Below are positions 1 to 7,703 of a DNA stretch of 64,000 nt, piece by piece. Both the position numbers and the translations under genes were made by a program. Origin of the DNA: Phycisphaerales bacterium. GTDB lineage: Bacteria > Planctomycetota > Phycisphaerae > Phycisphaerales > UBA1924. Every line of letters starts with the position of its first letter. Within the stretch, counting starts at the first letter, position 1. The notes beneath the pieces were generated by a model. That model worked only from the letters and a program-made list of their open reading frames with translations. It did no database searches and was not told the origin of the DNA. The stretch is from assembly GCA_027083355.1 (NCBI GenBank), contig JALWOY010000102.1, positions 1 through 64,000 on the forward strand, given 5' to 3'.

Positions 1-1
1 G

Positions 2-961
2 GCCCCCACTCCGGCCCCCACTCCGGCCCCCACTCCTTGTACCGAGTCCGATCGTCCCGAGATCCCCGGTTATGAGATCGAGTCGGCCCGCGGCGACGGC
101 GTGTTCCGGGGCCGCGACAGCACCACGGGCCAGCGCGTGCTCATCGCCCTGTGCGATGCCGACCGTGCCGGCCGAGCCGCGACACTGTCGCACCGCAACC
201 TCGCACGTGTGCTCGACACGGGACCGGCCGGCATCGATAACCTCGGCTTCCTCGTCATCGGCGACGACGGGGCGGGCACGATCTCGGACACACTCGAGCG
301 GCTCTCGCTCGAACCGCCGGCTTCGCTCGAAGGCGAGCGCGTGCTCCGCGTCCTCGGCCTCGACGCGACGGCGCCGTGGATCACGGAGATCGTGTCGAGT
401 GGGCGGCGGGTCTACGAACGCATCGTCCTGCACTGGATCGCCGACATCGCCGAGGCCGTCCAGCTCGCGCACGACGCGGGCCTCGCCCACGGCGGCATCG
501 GGCCTTCAACCGTCCACATCGACCGGCACGGCCTGCTCGTCCTGTGCTGGCTCGGCAGGTTCGATCCGTCGGCCGTCTTGAAGCCGGGCCCGGACGTGAT
601 CGAGACTCTCGCCCCGGAACGTGTCGCGGCGCTCGCATCGGGGACCCCGGTCGTGGACCCCGCGCCGGCCGATCTGTGGTCGCTCGGCCTGCTCGGGTTG
701 ACGTTGCTGACGGGCCGCTCGCCGTTTTCCTCCTCGCAGCCGCTGTTCGACATCGTGACGAAAACCATCGCGCCGCCGCACGAGGTGGACGAGGCGATCA
801 GCGAGAACGCCGGCGCGGCGATCATGGCGGCTCTGCACCGCGACCCGGCCGAGCGCCCGGCATCAGCCCAGTCGTTCGCCGAGTCGCTCCGCCTCGCGGC
901 CTCGGGTGCCGACGACGAAGGCGGGAAAAAACGCTTCGGGTTGTTCGGGAAGAAGGGCTGA
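2..961 (+). CDS. Protein pseudokinase, 5' end outside window
   Basis: The frame is open from the first bases, so the start lies upstream; 319 residues are visible. An APTPAPTP-like linker coded by three copies of a 12-bp repeat (bases 2-37) leads into a protein kinase-like fold that opens with the usual PGYEI. A DLWSLG motif and a TGRSPF segment match kinase subdomains IX-X, so the fold looks kept. The catalytic residues do not: the VAIK lysine region reads RVLIALCD, the HRD loop is replaced by AHGGIGPSTVHID, and no DFG is seen (CWLGRF in its place). I infer a catalytically dead Ser/Thr kinase homologue that binds or senses rather than phosphorylates. The C terminus is short and basic (GGKKRFGLFGKKG). 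Its partner is unknown, and the missing N terminus could hold another domain. Confidence 0.75.
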   Translation, partial: APTPAPTPAPTPCTESDRPEIPGYEIESARGDGVFRGRDSTTGQRVLIALCDADRAGRAATLSHRNLARVLDTGPAGIDNLGFLVIGDDGAGTISDTLERLSLEPPASLEGERVLRVLGLDATAPWITEIVSSGRRVYERIVLHWIADIAEAVQLAHDAGLAHGGIGPSTVHIDRHGLLVLCWLGRFDPSAVLKPGPDVIETLAPERVAALASGTPVVDPAPADLWSLGLLGLTLLTGRSPFSSSQPLFDIVTKTIAPPHEVDEAISENAGAAIMAALHRDPAERPASAQSFAESLRLAASGADDEGGKKRFGLFGKKG

Positions 962-1043
962 AGAAGCCCCGGATGTCTTGATGGCAAGAGCGGCACACAC
1001 GCAACCCGTCCGCCTGATACGCGGACCGGCCGCGCACCGGGGT

Positions 1044-1802
1044 CTATCGATCGCGGGCCAAAATCCCACCGACGGAGTGCCTCGCGTCGCCGAACGGGAC
1101 CAAATGGACCGCGCCCGGGGAATACCCCCCGTCGCCGCTGGAAACCTCTTCGCCACGCATGAAACGGGCGGCTTTGACGCTGCCATCGGCGCCGGCCGTC
1201 TGGAAGATCGGTAGATAGTCCGCGAGCCAGACGTTGCCATCCGACCGGGGCGGGACGTTCGCGGGGGCCACGGTATCGACGAATGTTGTTTTTTCCGACG
1301 GATAGGCGATCTGATAGACCGCGGGGCTGCCGTACTGCTCGATGCCCGTTCTCGTTTCGAGCCTCCAGAACGCGGGATCGGTCATCATGGTGCACGACAG
1401 CGCATAGGGCGTGGGTGCCTCGGGGACATACGGCGAATGCAGGTCCAGAAGCGACGCATCGGCATACCCCGCCGCGATCGCGTGGAACGGCCAGCTGTAG
1501 TCGTATTCAAAGAACCGGAATGTCTTGTCCGTTCCGAAAGACGCGTTCCCGTCCGCATCCCAATCGGTCGCGCCCATCCAGCGGTCCTCGTTGTCGGTCG
1601 AATAGACCGCGGCGACCTGCGCGATCCCCCGGAGATTGGCGAGATTCCGAGACTTCATCTGCGCCCGGCGGACCGCCGACAACGCCGGCAGGACAAGCGA
1701 AAGAAGAACAGCGATGATCGAGATCGTCACGATCATTTCGAGAAGGCTGAACCCAGACGGGGCGTTCGCCCTTTTCGGCATGTGGGGGTTGCTGCCGGTC
1801 AT
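1044..1802 (-). CDS. Type II secretion-type pseudopilin (prepilin N-terminal methylation domain)
   Basis: This 252-residue protein has a classic type IV prepilin N terminus: a short basic leader, then SG/FSLLEMIVTISIIAVLL with glutamate at +5 and a long hydrophobic helix. It should be cut and methylated by prepilin peptidase and assemble into a pseudopilus or a related surface complex. The rest resembles the many 'prepilin-type N-terminal cleavage/methylation' proteins of planctomycetes, with a sampled globular domain ending in a residue pattern like FGDARHSVGGI. I chose the ATG at 1802 because GGAGG lies nine bases upstream; a longer frame starts at 1892 but has no such site, and the internal ATG at 1778 lacks one too. 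No secretion genes flank it, so it is an orphan pseudopilin. Its specific role is unknown. Confidence 0.85.
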   Translation of the reverse strand: MTGSNPHMPKRANAPSGFSLLEMIVTISIIAVLLSLVLPALSAVRRAQMKSRNLANLRGIAQVAAVYSTDNEDRWMGATDWDADGNASFGTDKTFRFFEYDYSWPFHAIAAGYADASLLDLHSPYVPEAPTPYALSCTMMTDPAFWRLETRTGIEQYGSPAVYQIAYPSEKTTFVDTVAPANVPPRSDGNVWLADYLPIFQTAGADGSVKAARFMRGEEVSSGDGGYSPGAVHLVPFGDARHSVGGILARDR

Positions 1803-1913
1803 GGAGCCGAACCTCCGGGTGGCGGTGCTGTTGTTCCCGTTCCTGAACACCGGCGGTCGACGACGTGGCAAGTACGCCGAAGGAACGGGCATGGTGTTTT
1901 CCTCTCGCTGGTA

Positions 1914-2990
1914 CTATCCCGCCCTGCGTTTCAGCAGGACAACAACGCCCGTCAGGCAAACGGCGGACACCACAAGAATCGAAAAAAGCATAACCGTCCC
2001 GGCACCTCGGGGGCTCGGCTTCGGGTATGCGCGGCCGGGTTTTCGGCTGCTCTGTTCAGGTGAAGCCGGCGCCACCAGCATCGGCGTCGAAGCCTGACCG
2101 GCCCAGCCGCGGATCGGGTCGGGTCGGTCCGCCGACGGGATCGCCGCGAGGTCTTCAACCTCGGCTTCGCTGACGACCTCGGCATGCACAAGGGTGTACC
2201 GCCGGCTCGGCTGCCCGTCGTTCGCGTACAGCGACACGGTCTTCGGCAAAGAGAGATCGGTCCCCGGCACCTGCTCGTCACCTTCATACTCGATCAACGC
2301 CGTGGCCTCGTCGCCGAGCATGGATCGTGCATCATCGTCGTATGTCGAGCGCACGAGGGTCCAGCCTTGGCCGGGGCGATGCTCGAGTGTCCACAGAATC
2401 GTCGGCTTCCCGTCGGCCTTGAGGGCGACGGTCGCGGTTCGGCCCTCCCGGGAGATGACCTCGACGCGCAGCCCGCCGCTGCGCGCCAGACCGCGGGCAC
2501 TCCCGTAGAACAGGTGATTGAAAATGCCGTCGACGATCCCGCCGGCCATGGATCGGGAAAGCGTCCCCGCTTCGGCGGTCATCAGCCGGGTTGGCCCGAG
2601 CATCCAGACACCGTCTTTGCCCGAAGCCTGGTCGGAAAAGTGGCCCGGCTCGGGGTATGTATTGGCCAACCGGATCGTTTCGTTGTCCGCGACCCAGATC
2701 TCGTGGCGGATCCGTTCCCCTTCGCCGCGGAGTCGGCGTTGCCAAACCTCCAACCGATCGCGGTCGGGGTGCTCGGGGGCTTTGGCGACCTCCGCCGCGA
2801 TCCGTCGGAGTCTCCGCGGCGGCGGTACGTAGAGCATCTGCTCTTCGACAACGATGTAGAGCGGTGTCCCGAGCGTGAGACGTTCGGCGAGCGACAATCG
2901 TTGCTTTACCGCCTCGACGATCGGGCCGTCGCCATCGGACGGGGCGGCCGAGACGGCCCGGGGCACAACAAGAAGCGGCACCAAAGCCAT
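1914..2990 (-). CDS. Exported protein with C-terminal membrane anchor, function unknown
   Basis: The product is about 358 residues: a hydrophobic N-terminal signal (MALVPLLVVPRAVSA, cut before AP), a mixed beta-rich domain, and a final membrane helix (FSILVVSAVCLTGVVVLL) followed by KRRAG. That topology places the domain outside the cytoplasmic membrane with a short cytoplasmic tail. The middle, with its many strands and WVADNE, WMLGP and LWTLEHRPGQGW stretches, loosely recalls LolA-like or lipoprotein-sorting folds, but I cannot assign a family. The start is uncertain: the ATG at 2990 gives a tidy signal peptide without a clear ribosome site, while a GTG at 3041 adds a basic n-region and has CGGGGGA upstream. 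The pseudopilin gene follows 111 bases downstream on the same strand, so the two may be cotranscribed. Confidence 0.65.
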   Translation of the reverse strand: MALVPLLVVPRAVSAAPSDGDGPIVEAVKQRLSLAERLTLGTPLYIVVEEQMLYVPPPRRLRRIAAEVAKAPEHPDRDRLEVWQRRLRGEGERIRHEIWVADNETIRLANTYPEPGHFSDQASGKDGVWMLGPTRLMTAEAGTLSRSMAGGIVDGIFNHLFYGSARGLARSGGLRVEVISREGRTATVALKADGKPTILWTLEHRPGQGWTLVRSTYDDDARSMLGDEATALIEYEGDEQVPGTDLSLPKTVSLYANDGQPSRRYTLVHAEVVSEAEVEDLAAIPSADRPDPIRGWAGQASTPMLVAPASPEQSSRKPGRAYPKPSPRGAGTVMLFSILVVSAVCLTGVVVLLKRRAG

Positions 2991-3355
2991 GAGTGCAAGT
3001 CTTTTCGTGTTGCCCGCGCGTTCCCGCTCATGCCGGGGCACCGTCGCAATCCCCCGGCACAGGGGGTACACAAACCACGCGAAGCCAAGCATCGACAAGG
3101 CTTTCCCGAGAAAAGCATCGAAGATCAACAGGAAATGGATCAACAAGAGAATTCCCCCCTTGCTTGGCATTACAAATGTGTTGATGCCTGTTCCCGGGGA
3201 AGGGACAAGTAATAAAGAGGCAAGCGTGAGGAATGCTGGCGAAAAGCTGAACGGAATGAAAATGGCTTTTCGCGAACACCCAAACCGGTAGCCGTTATGG
3301 CGGTTGCCATACGCACTTCTTGTAGAGCTTACCATGACCCGCGGCTGAAGGGTGC
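2991..3355. other. Lower-GC intergenic region upstream of the exported protein
   Basis: This stretch lies between the exported-protein gene and the gdhA terminator and is visibly poorer in G and C than its surroundings. It probably carries the promoter of the minus-strand pair 1914-2990 / 1044-1802. An open frame continues through it from the exported-protein gene, reading hydrophobic residues, but base composition and the lack of a ribosome site argue against coding use. I see no clear promoter hexamers. Confidence 0.4.
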
Positions 3356-3382
3356 AACAAAAAACCCCGGGCTCGCCCGGGG
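3356..3382 (-). terminator. Rho-independent terminator of gdhA
   Basis: A perfect 7-bp stem (CCCCGGG at 3365-3371 with CCCGGGG at 3376-3382, 4-base loop) is followed on the minus strand by TTTTTTGTTG. It lies about 30 bases past the gdhA stop, in the right direction for that gene. Confidence 0.85.
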
Positions 3383-3412
3383 CTTGTGTTCGATTCGGAT
3401 GGGGTGTTTGGT

Positions 3413-4786
3413 TTACGGGAAGATCCCGCGGACCTTGTAGACCGCGCCGAGGTGTTCGAGGGCCGCGGCGAAGGCGGCGGTGCGGAGGTCGCAGCCGTAC
3501 TTCTCGCGGGCGACCATCGACCGACGGGCCGCGAAGACCATGTGGCGGTTCAGTTCGCGGTCGACCTGGTCGGCGTCCCACGTCACACAGGATTTGTTCT
3601 GGAGCCACTCGAAGTAGGACACCGTCACGCCGCCCGCGTTGGCGAGGATCGCCGGGATGACCTCGACACCCTTGTCCTGGAGCACGCGGTCGCCCGCGGG
3701 CGTGCACGGGGCGTTGGCGGCCTCGGCCATCACCTTGCAGTCCATCATGTTCGCCTGCTTGGGCTGGATCATCTGCTCGAGAGCACCGGGGATGAACACG
3801 TCGCACTTCGTCTGGTAGAACTCGTCCTCGCCGATCACCTCGACGCCCGCGGCGGCGTTCGTCCCGGACCCCGTCGCCGTCGGCTGCTTCTCGTAGCCCG
3901 CGATGCCGTAGTTTTCTTCGGAATACGCCGCCAGCGCGTGGCAGTCGATCCCGTTGTCGTTGCGGAAGGCCCCGGTGTGGTCCATGACGGCGATGACTTT
4001 CGCGCCCATGTCCTGGAGGATGCGTCCGGCCCACGAGTTCACGTTGCCGAACCCGAGCAGGGCGACGGTCATCCCCTGCAGCGGGATGCCGATGCCGGGG
4101 AGCATCTCGGCCAGCACGTCCGCGACGCCCTGACCGGTCGCCTTCTCGCGGCCCAGCGAGCCGCCGAACTCGACGGGCTTGCCCGTCACCACGCGCAGGG
4201 CGTTGTTGTCGGCGTGCTCGCTCGACAGCATGTAGGTATCCGCGAACCACGCCATGATCTGGGCGTTTGTCCCGACGTCGGGCGCGGGGATGTCGTGGTC
4301 CGGGCCGATCATGTGACTGATCGCCGCGCAGTATCGCCGGGTGACGCGCTGGAGCTCGCCCTCGGAGAGCGAACGCGGGTTGACCTTGACCCCGCCCTTG
4401 CCCCCGCCGAAGGGGATGCGTGCCAGCGCACACTTGAACGTCATGAGCAGGGCGAGGCTCTTGACGTCGTCGAGATGCACGTTCTCGTGATAACGGAACC
4501 CGCCCTTGTACGGACCGAGCACGTTGTTGTGCTGGATGCGGTACCCCTTGAACAGCTTGAAATGGCCGTCGTCCATGCGCACGGGGAAGTGCACCATCAC
4601 CTCGTTCTTGGGCTGGGCGAGGATGACCTTCACGCGGTGCTGGAGGTCCATCTGTTCAGCCGCGTTGAGCATCTGCCCCACGGTCTGGGTATAAAGGTTA
4701 TCGGGGTCGGTCGGGAACCCCAACTCGTCGAAGATCGCGTTGCGGGGGAGGACATCCGATCCGGTCGCGGGCGTTGCGGTGCTCAT
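3413..4786 (-). CDS. gdhA: Glutamate dehydrogenase (Glu/Leu/Phe/Val dehydrogenase family)
   Basis: This 457-residue enzyme should interconvert glutamate and 2-oxoglutarate plus ammonium with NAD(P), linking nitrogen and carbon metabolism in the cytosol. Family marks are clear: FKGYRIQHN near residue 78, GPYKGGFRYH near 91 with the substrate-binding lysine, the catalytic GGGKGG lysine near residue 130, TNAQIMAWFADTY, EFGGSLGREKATGQGV, and the Rossmann motif GFGNVNSWAG, where most relatives have GFGNVG. Length is normal for hexameric family members. The ATG at 4786 is favoured because GAGG sits nine bases upstream and homology begins soon after; the frame runs open to 4933 but that extension looks noncoding. 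It stands alone with its own terminator and is divergent from the receiver-like gene. Cofactor preference cannot be read with confidence. Confidence 0.95.
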   Translation of the reverse strand: MSTATPATGSDVLPRNAIFDELGFPTDPDNLYTQTVGQMLNAAEQMDLQHRVKVILAQPKNEVMVHFPVRMDDGHFKLFKGYRIQHNNVLGPYKGGFRYHENVHLDDVKSLALLMTFKCALARIPFGGGKGGVKVNPRSLSEGELQRVTRRYCAAISHMIGPDHDIPAPDVGTNAQIMAWFADTYMLSSEHADNNALRVVTGKPVEFGGSLGREKATGQGVADVLAEMLPGIGIPLQGMTVALLGFGNVNSWAGRILQDMGAKVIAVMDHTGAFRNDNGIDCHALAAYSEENYGIAGYEKQPTATGSGTNAAAGVEVIGEDEFYQTKCDVFIPGALEQMIQPKQANMMDCKVMAEAANAPCTPAGDRVLQDKGVEVIPAILANAGGVTVSYFEWLQNKSCVTWDADQVDRELNRHMVFAARRSMVAREKYGCDLRTAAFAAALEHLGAVYKVRGIFP

Positions 4787-5078
4787 CTGACAAAGCCTCG
4801 GGAATGGAGCGGGGAACCGGTCCCCGGCTCGGGGTCTGCCACCGCGATCGGCCCGATCTGCCTCACACTGAAACGACAGTTTCCGGACCGCCGCGCCCGG
4901 TGGCGTGGGGCGCGAGAATCGCAATCTTCTCAAGGTCGGCCCGGGCTTTCCACCTCGGGACGGAAAACCTCGAAATATTGAGAATGCGAGTACGGCTGTG
5001 ATGGTACAGTGGTTCGTCCCGCGGTTCTTCTTTTACAGCGATCTATTTTTCGGCCGTGCCGCAACCCGAGGAGCGAGC
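4787..5078. other. Divergent intergenic region between gdhA and the receiver-like gene
   Basis: About 290 bases separate two divergent genes, so both promoters should lie here. On the plus strand a TACAGT at 5005-5010 could be a -10 box, but the nearest TTGAGA (4978-4983) is 21 bases away, too far for a confident promoter. No gene is seen. Confidence 0.4.
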
Positions 5079-5444
5079 ATGATCGCGTATTCCGCCGGCG
5101 ACCTGCTCTGGGCGACCCGGATCAAGTCCACCGCCGATGCTCTGGGCATCCCGTGCCGCCCGGTCCGCGACGCGGGGATGCTCCGGGCGAGGTTGTCCGA
5201 TTCCGATGTTCGTGGTGTGTTGCTGGATCTGGAGGCCCCGGACCGGGCCCGGGCGCTGCTCGGTGTGCTCCGCGGGGCGGACGCGGGCGAGCGTGAGCGG
5301 GCGGTGCGGGTCGTGGCGTGGGGCCCGCATGTCGAGGCCGACCTGCTGGCCGAGGCCCGCGCGCTGGGGGCCGACGAGGTGATGACCCGGGGCGCGTTCG
5401 CCTCGGTATTGCCGGATCTGCTGGCGAGGCTCGAGGGCGATTGA
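5079..5444 (+). CDS. Small receiver-like (CheY-fold) protein, function unknown
   Basis: The product is 121 residues, and its alternating strand/helix pattern with DVRGVLLDLEAPD, VRVVAWGPHVEADLLAEARALGADEVM and a terminal helix resembles a response-regulator receiver fold. The central VLLDLEAP sits where a phosphoacceptor aspartate would be, but the acidic pocket at the N terminus and the conserved lysine are not evident, so phosphorylation is doubtful. The ATG at 5079 is chosen because GAGGAG lies just upstream; the frame extends further 5' without support. It precedes rpsA by 284 bases on the same strand, with no proven cotranscription. A degenerate regulator or adaptor is my best reading, at moderate confidence. 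Confidence 0.6.
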   Translation: MIAYSAGDLLWATRIKSTADALGIPCRPVRDAGMLRARLSDSDVRGVLLDLEAPDRARALLGVLRGADAGERERAVRVVAWGPHVEADLLAEARALGADEVMTRGAFASVLPDLLARLEGD

Positions 5445-5728
5445 CGGCGGATTTTCGGCCCCGCACTTCATTCCGGGCCGTGGCGGTGCTAATCTTGAGG
5501 CCCGGCGCACGCATCCGGCGTCGGAACACAGGCCGGACCACGCCGCGGCGCGCGCCGCGGGTGGCTTGCGACAAACCCGAACCGCCTCAGGAGAGGCGAA
5601 GGCGCCGCGTCGGTTCCCGGTTCGGCGCCGGCGGGAGTATGCGGATCGGCGTCCTCGCCCGGCCGGGCCGCCGACGACCGCGACCCCCGGACACACCGCC
5701 ATGAGGGCGGTGGGAGCAAAGGACATCC
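5445..5728 (+). promoter_or_regulatory. Long GC-rich leader of rpsA with hairpin beside the ribosome site
   Basis: No gene is seen in these 284 bases. A weak extended -10-like site (TGC TAATCT) lies at 5487-5495, which would give a transcript leader of roughly 230 bases. A perfect 7-bp stem (CACCGCC 5694-5700 with GGCGGTG 5706-5712, loop ATGAG) ends seven bases before the AAGGA ribosome site at 5719-5723. S1 is autoregulated through its own leader in enterobacteria; whether that applies here is inference. Confidence 0.4.
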
Positions 5729-7486
5729 ATGATTGATGAAACACTGATCGCGTCCCTCGGGGTCGAGGACGCCGACGCCGAGGCGCTGCTGGCCGAGGCA
5801 CTGGGTGATCGCGCGGACGCGGGGATGGACAGCCTGCTCGACTCGCGGATCGAGGAGCTCAGCCCGGGCAAACTGATCAAGGGCAAGATCATCGGGTTCT
5901 CCGGCGACGACGTCGTCGTCGAGGTGGGGCTCAAGAGCGAGGGGCTGATCCCGAAAGAAGAGTTCCAGAATCTCTCCGAGTTGAAGGTCGGCGACACCGT
6001 CGACGTGCTGCTCGAATCGATGGAGGGCGAGGGCGGGCTGATCCAGCTCTCCAAGCGCAAGGCCGACCGGCAGATCGCCTGGCAGCGCATCGTCGACACC
6101 ACCAAGGAGGGCGACCCGGTCGAGGGCGTCTGCATGCGGAAGATCAAGGGCGGGCTGCTCGTCGACATCGGCGTGCCGGTCTTCCTGCCCGCGTCGCAGG
6201 TGGACGTTCGCCGGCCGCACGACATCGGCGAGTTCATCGGGCGTTCGATCCGGGCGGAGATCCTGAAGATCGACACGGAGCGCCGCAACATCGTCATCAG
6301 CCGCCGCAAGCTCATCGAGCACGAGCGGGGCGAGGCGAAGAAGCGGCTGCTCGAGACGCTCAAGGAGGGCGACCTCGTCAAGGGCACGGTCAAGAACATC
6401 GCCGAGTTCGGGGCGTTCGTCGACCTGGGCGGCATCGACGGGCTCCTGCACATCACGGACATGTCGTGGGGCCGGGTGAACCACCCGTCGGAGATCGTCA
6501 AGATCAACGAGCAGATCGAGGTCAAGGTGCTCAACATCGACCTCGAGAAAGAGAAGATCGCCCTCGGGCTCAAGCAGAAGGAAGCCAGCCCGTGGGAGGA
6601 GATCGAGGCCCGCTACCCCGTCGGGAGCCGGGTCAAGGGCACGATCGTCAACCTCATGTCCTACGGCGCGTTCGTCCGGCTCGAGGACGGCATCGAGGGG
6701 CTGGTGCACATCTCCGAGATGTCGTGGACGCGGCGGATCAACCACCCGTCCGAGATCGTCGAGCCGGGGCAGGAGGTCGATGTCGTCGTCCTCGAGATCG
6801 ACAAGAACAAGCAGGAGATCAGCCTCGGCATGAAGCAGACCGAGGTGAACCCGTGGGAGCTCGTCAGCGAGAAATACCCCCCCGGCACCATGGTCGAGGG
6901 CGAGGTGCGGAACCTGGCCAACTACGGCGCGTTCATCGAGATCGAGCCGGGCATCGACGGGCTGCTGCACATCTCGGATATGTCGTGGACCAAGAAGGTC
7001 ACGCACCCCAACGAGCTGTACAAGAAGGGCGACGTCGTCAAGTGCGTCGTGCTCGACGTCGACCAGGAGAAACAACGCGTCAGCCTCGGCGTCAAGCAGC
7101 TCACCGAGGACCCGTGGCTCGAGGCCATCCCGAGCGCTTACCAGCCCGGCATGGTCGTCCGCGGCAAGGTCACCAAGATCACCAACTTCGGCGTCTTCGT
7201 CGAGCTGGAAGAGGATCTCGAAGGACTGCTGCACATCTCCGAGCTGGCCGACCACAAGGTCGAGAACCCGCAGGATGTCGTCCAGGCGGGCGACGAGATC
7301 GACGTCAAGATCCTCCGCGTGGATATCGCCGACCGCAAGATCGGGCTGAGCCTCAAGCGGGCCCAGTGGGGCGATTCCTCCGGCGGGGGCGGCGGCGACG
7401 AGCACCACTTCAAGGCCCCCGACACCCCCTCGCGCGGCGGCATGGACGAGCACGGCTCGATGGGGACCGACAAGATCAGTTTCTGA
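5729..7486 (+). CDS. rpsA: 30S ribosomal protein S1
   Basis: This 585-residue protein contains six S1 RNA-binding domains at about residues 45-113, 130-197, 212-283, 298-370, 385-457 and 472-543. The last four carry the strongly kept pattern of GAFV/E, DGLLHI and HPSE. S1 binds mRNA on the small ribosomal subunit and helps start translation of structured or weakly led messages. Six domains and this length match the standard long form. The C-terminal tail is glycine-rich and unstructured. The start at 5729 has AAGGA five bases upstream. It follows a long structured leader and ends shortly before a strong terminator, so it is probably transcribed alone. Confidence 0.95.
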   Translation: MIDETLIASLGVEDADAEALLAEALGDRADAGMDSLLDSRIEELSPGKLIKGKIIGFSGDDVVVEVGLKSEGLIPKEEFQNLSELKVGDTVDVLLESMEGEGGLIQLSKRKADRQIAWQRIVDTTKEGDPVEGVCMRKIKGGLLVDIGVPVFLPASQVDVRRPHDIGEFIGRSIRAEILKIDTERRNIVISRRKLIEHERGEAKKRLLETLKEGDLVKGTVKNIAEFGAFVDLGGIDGLLHITDMSWGRVNHPSEIVKINEQIEVKVLNIDLEKEKIALGLKQKEASPWEEIEARYPVGSRVKGTIVNLMSYGAFVRLEDGIEGLVHISEMSWTRRINHPSEIVEPGQEVDVVVLEIDKNKQEISLGMKQTEVNPWELVSEKYPPGTMVEGEVRNLANYGAFIEIEPGIDGLLHISDMSWTKKVTHPNELYKKGDVVKCVVLDVDQEKQRVSLGVKQLTEDPWLEAIPSAYQPGMVVRGKVTKITNFGVFVELEEDLEGLLHISELADHKVENPQDVVQAGDEIDVKILRVDIADRKIGLSLKRAQWGDSSGGGGGDEHHFKAPDTPSRGGMDEHGSMGTDKISF

Positions 7487-7510
7487 TCATGCACCACCGA
7501 CCCACGACAC

Positions 7511-7541
7511 AGACCCCGGCAACCGCGCCGGGGTCTGTTTT
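7511..7541 (+). terminator. Rho-independent terminator of rpsA
   Basis: A 9-bp perfect stem (AGACCCCGG 7511-7519 with CCGGGGTCT 7528-7536) is followed by GTTTTC. It lies 25 bases past the rpsA stop codon. Confidence 0.8.
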
Positions 7542-7703
7542 CGTACAGGACGCGGGGCGGCTCAGCAGAGCACGAGGTAGCAGATGAGCGAGAGGTACAG
7601 CACCCGCCGTTCGTTCGCCGTGATGGTCAGCAATCTCCTCAAGGCACACTCCTCTTTGGTTGTGCCCGGAGAGGTTCAACCCGCGTGCCGGGAGGGAGGC
7701 CCG

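Noticed and set aside
3028-3279. Small minus-strand frame between the exported protein and gdhA
   Set aside because: No ribosome site, overlaps the probable promoter and signal-peptide start of the exported protein.
5489-7453. Antisense frame opposite rpsA
   Set aside because: It reads periodic LVD/DDL residues that simply mirror the six S1 repeats.
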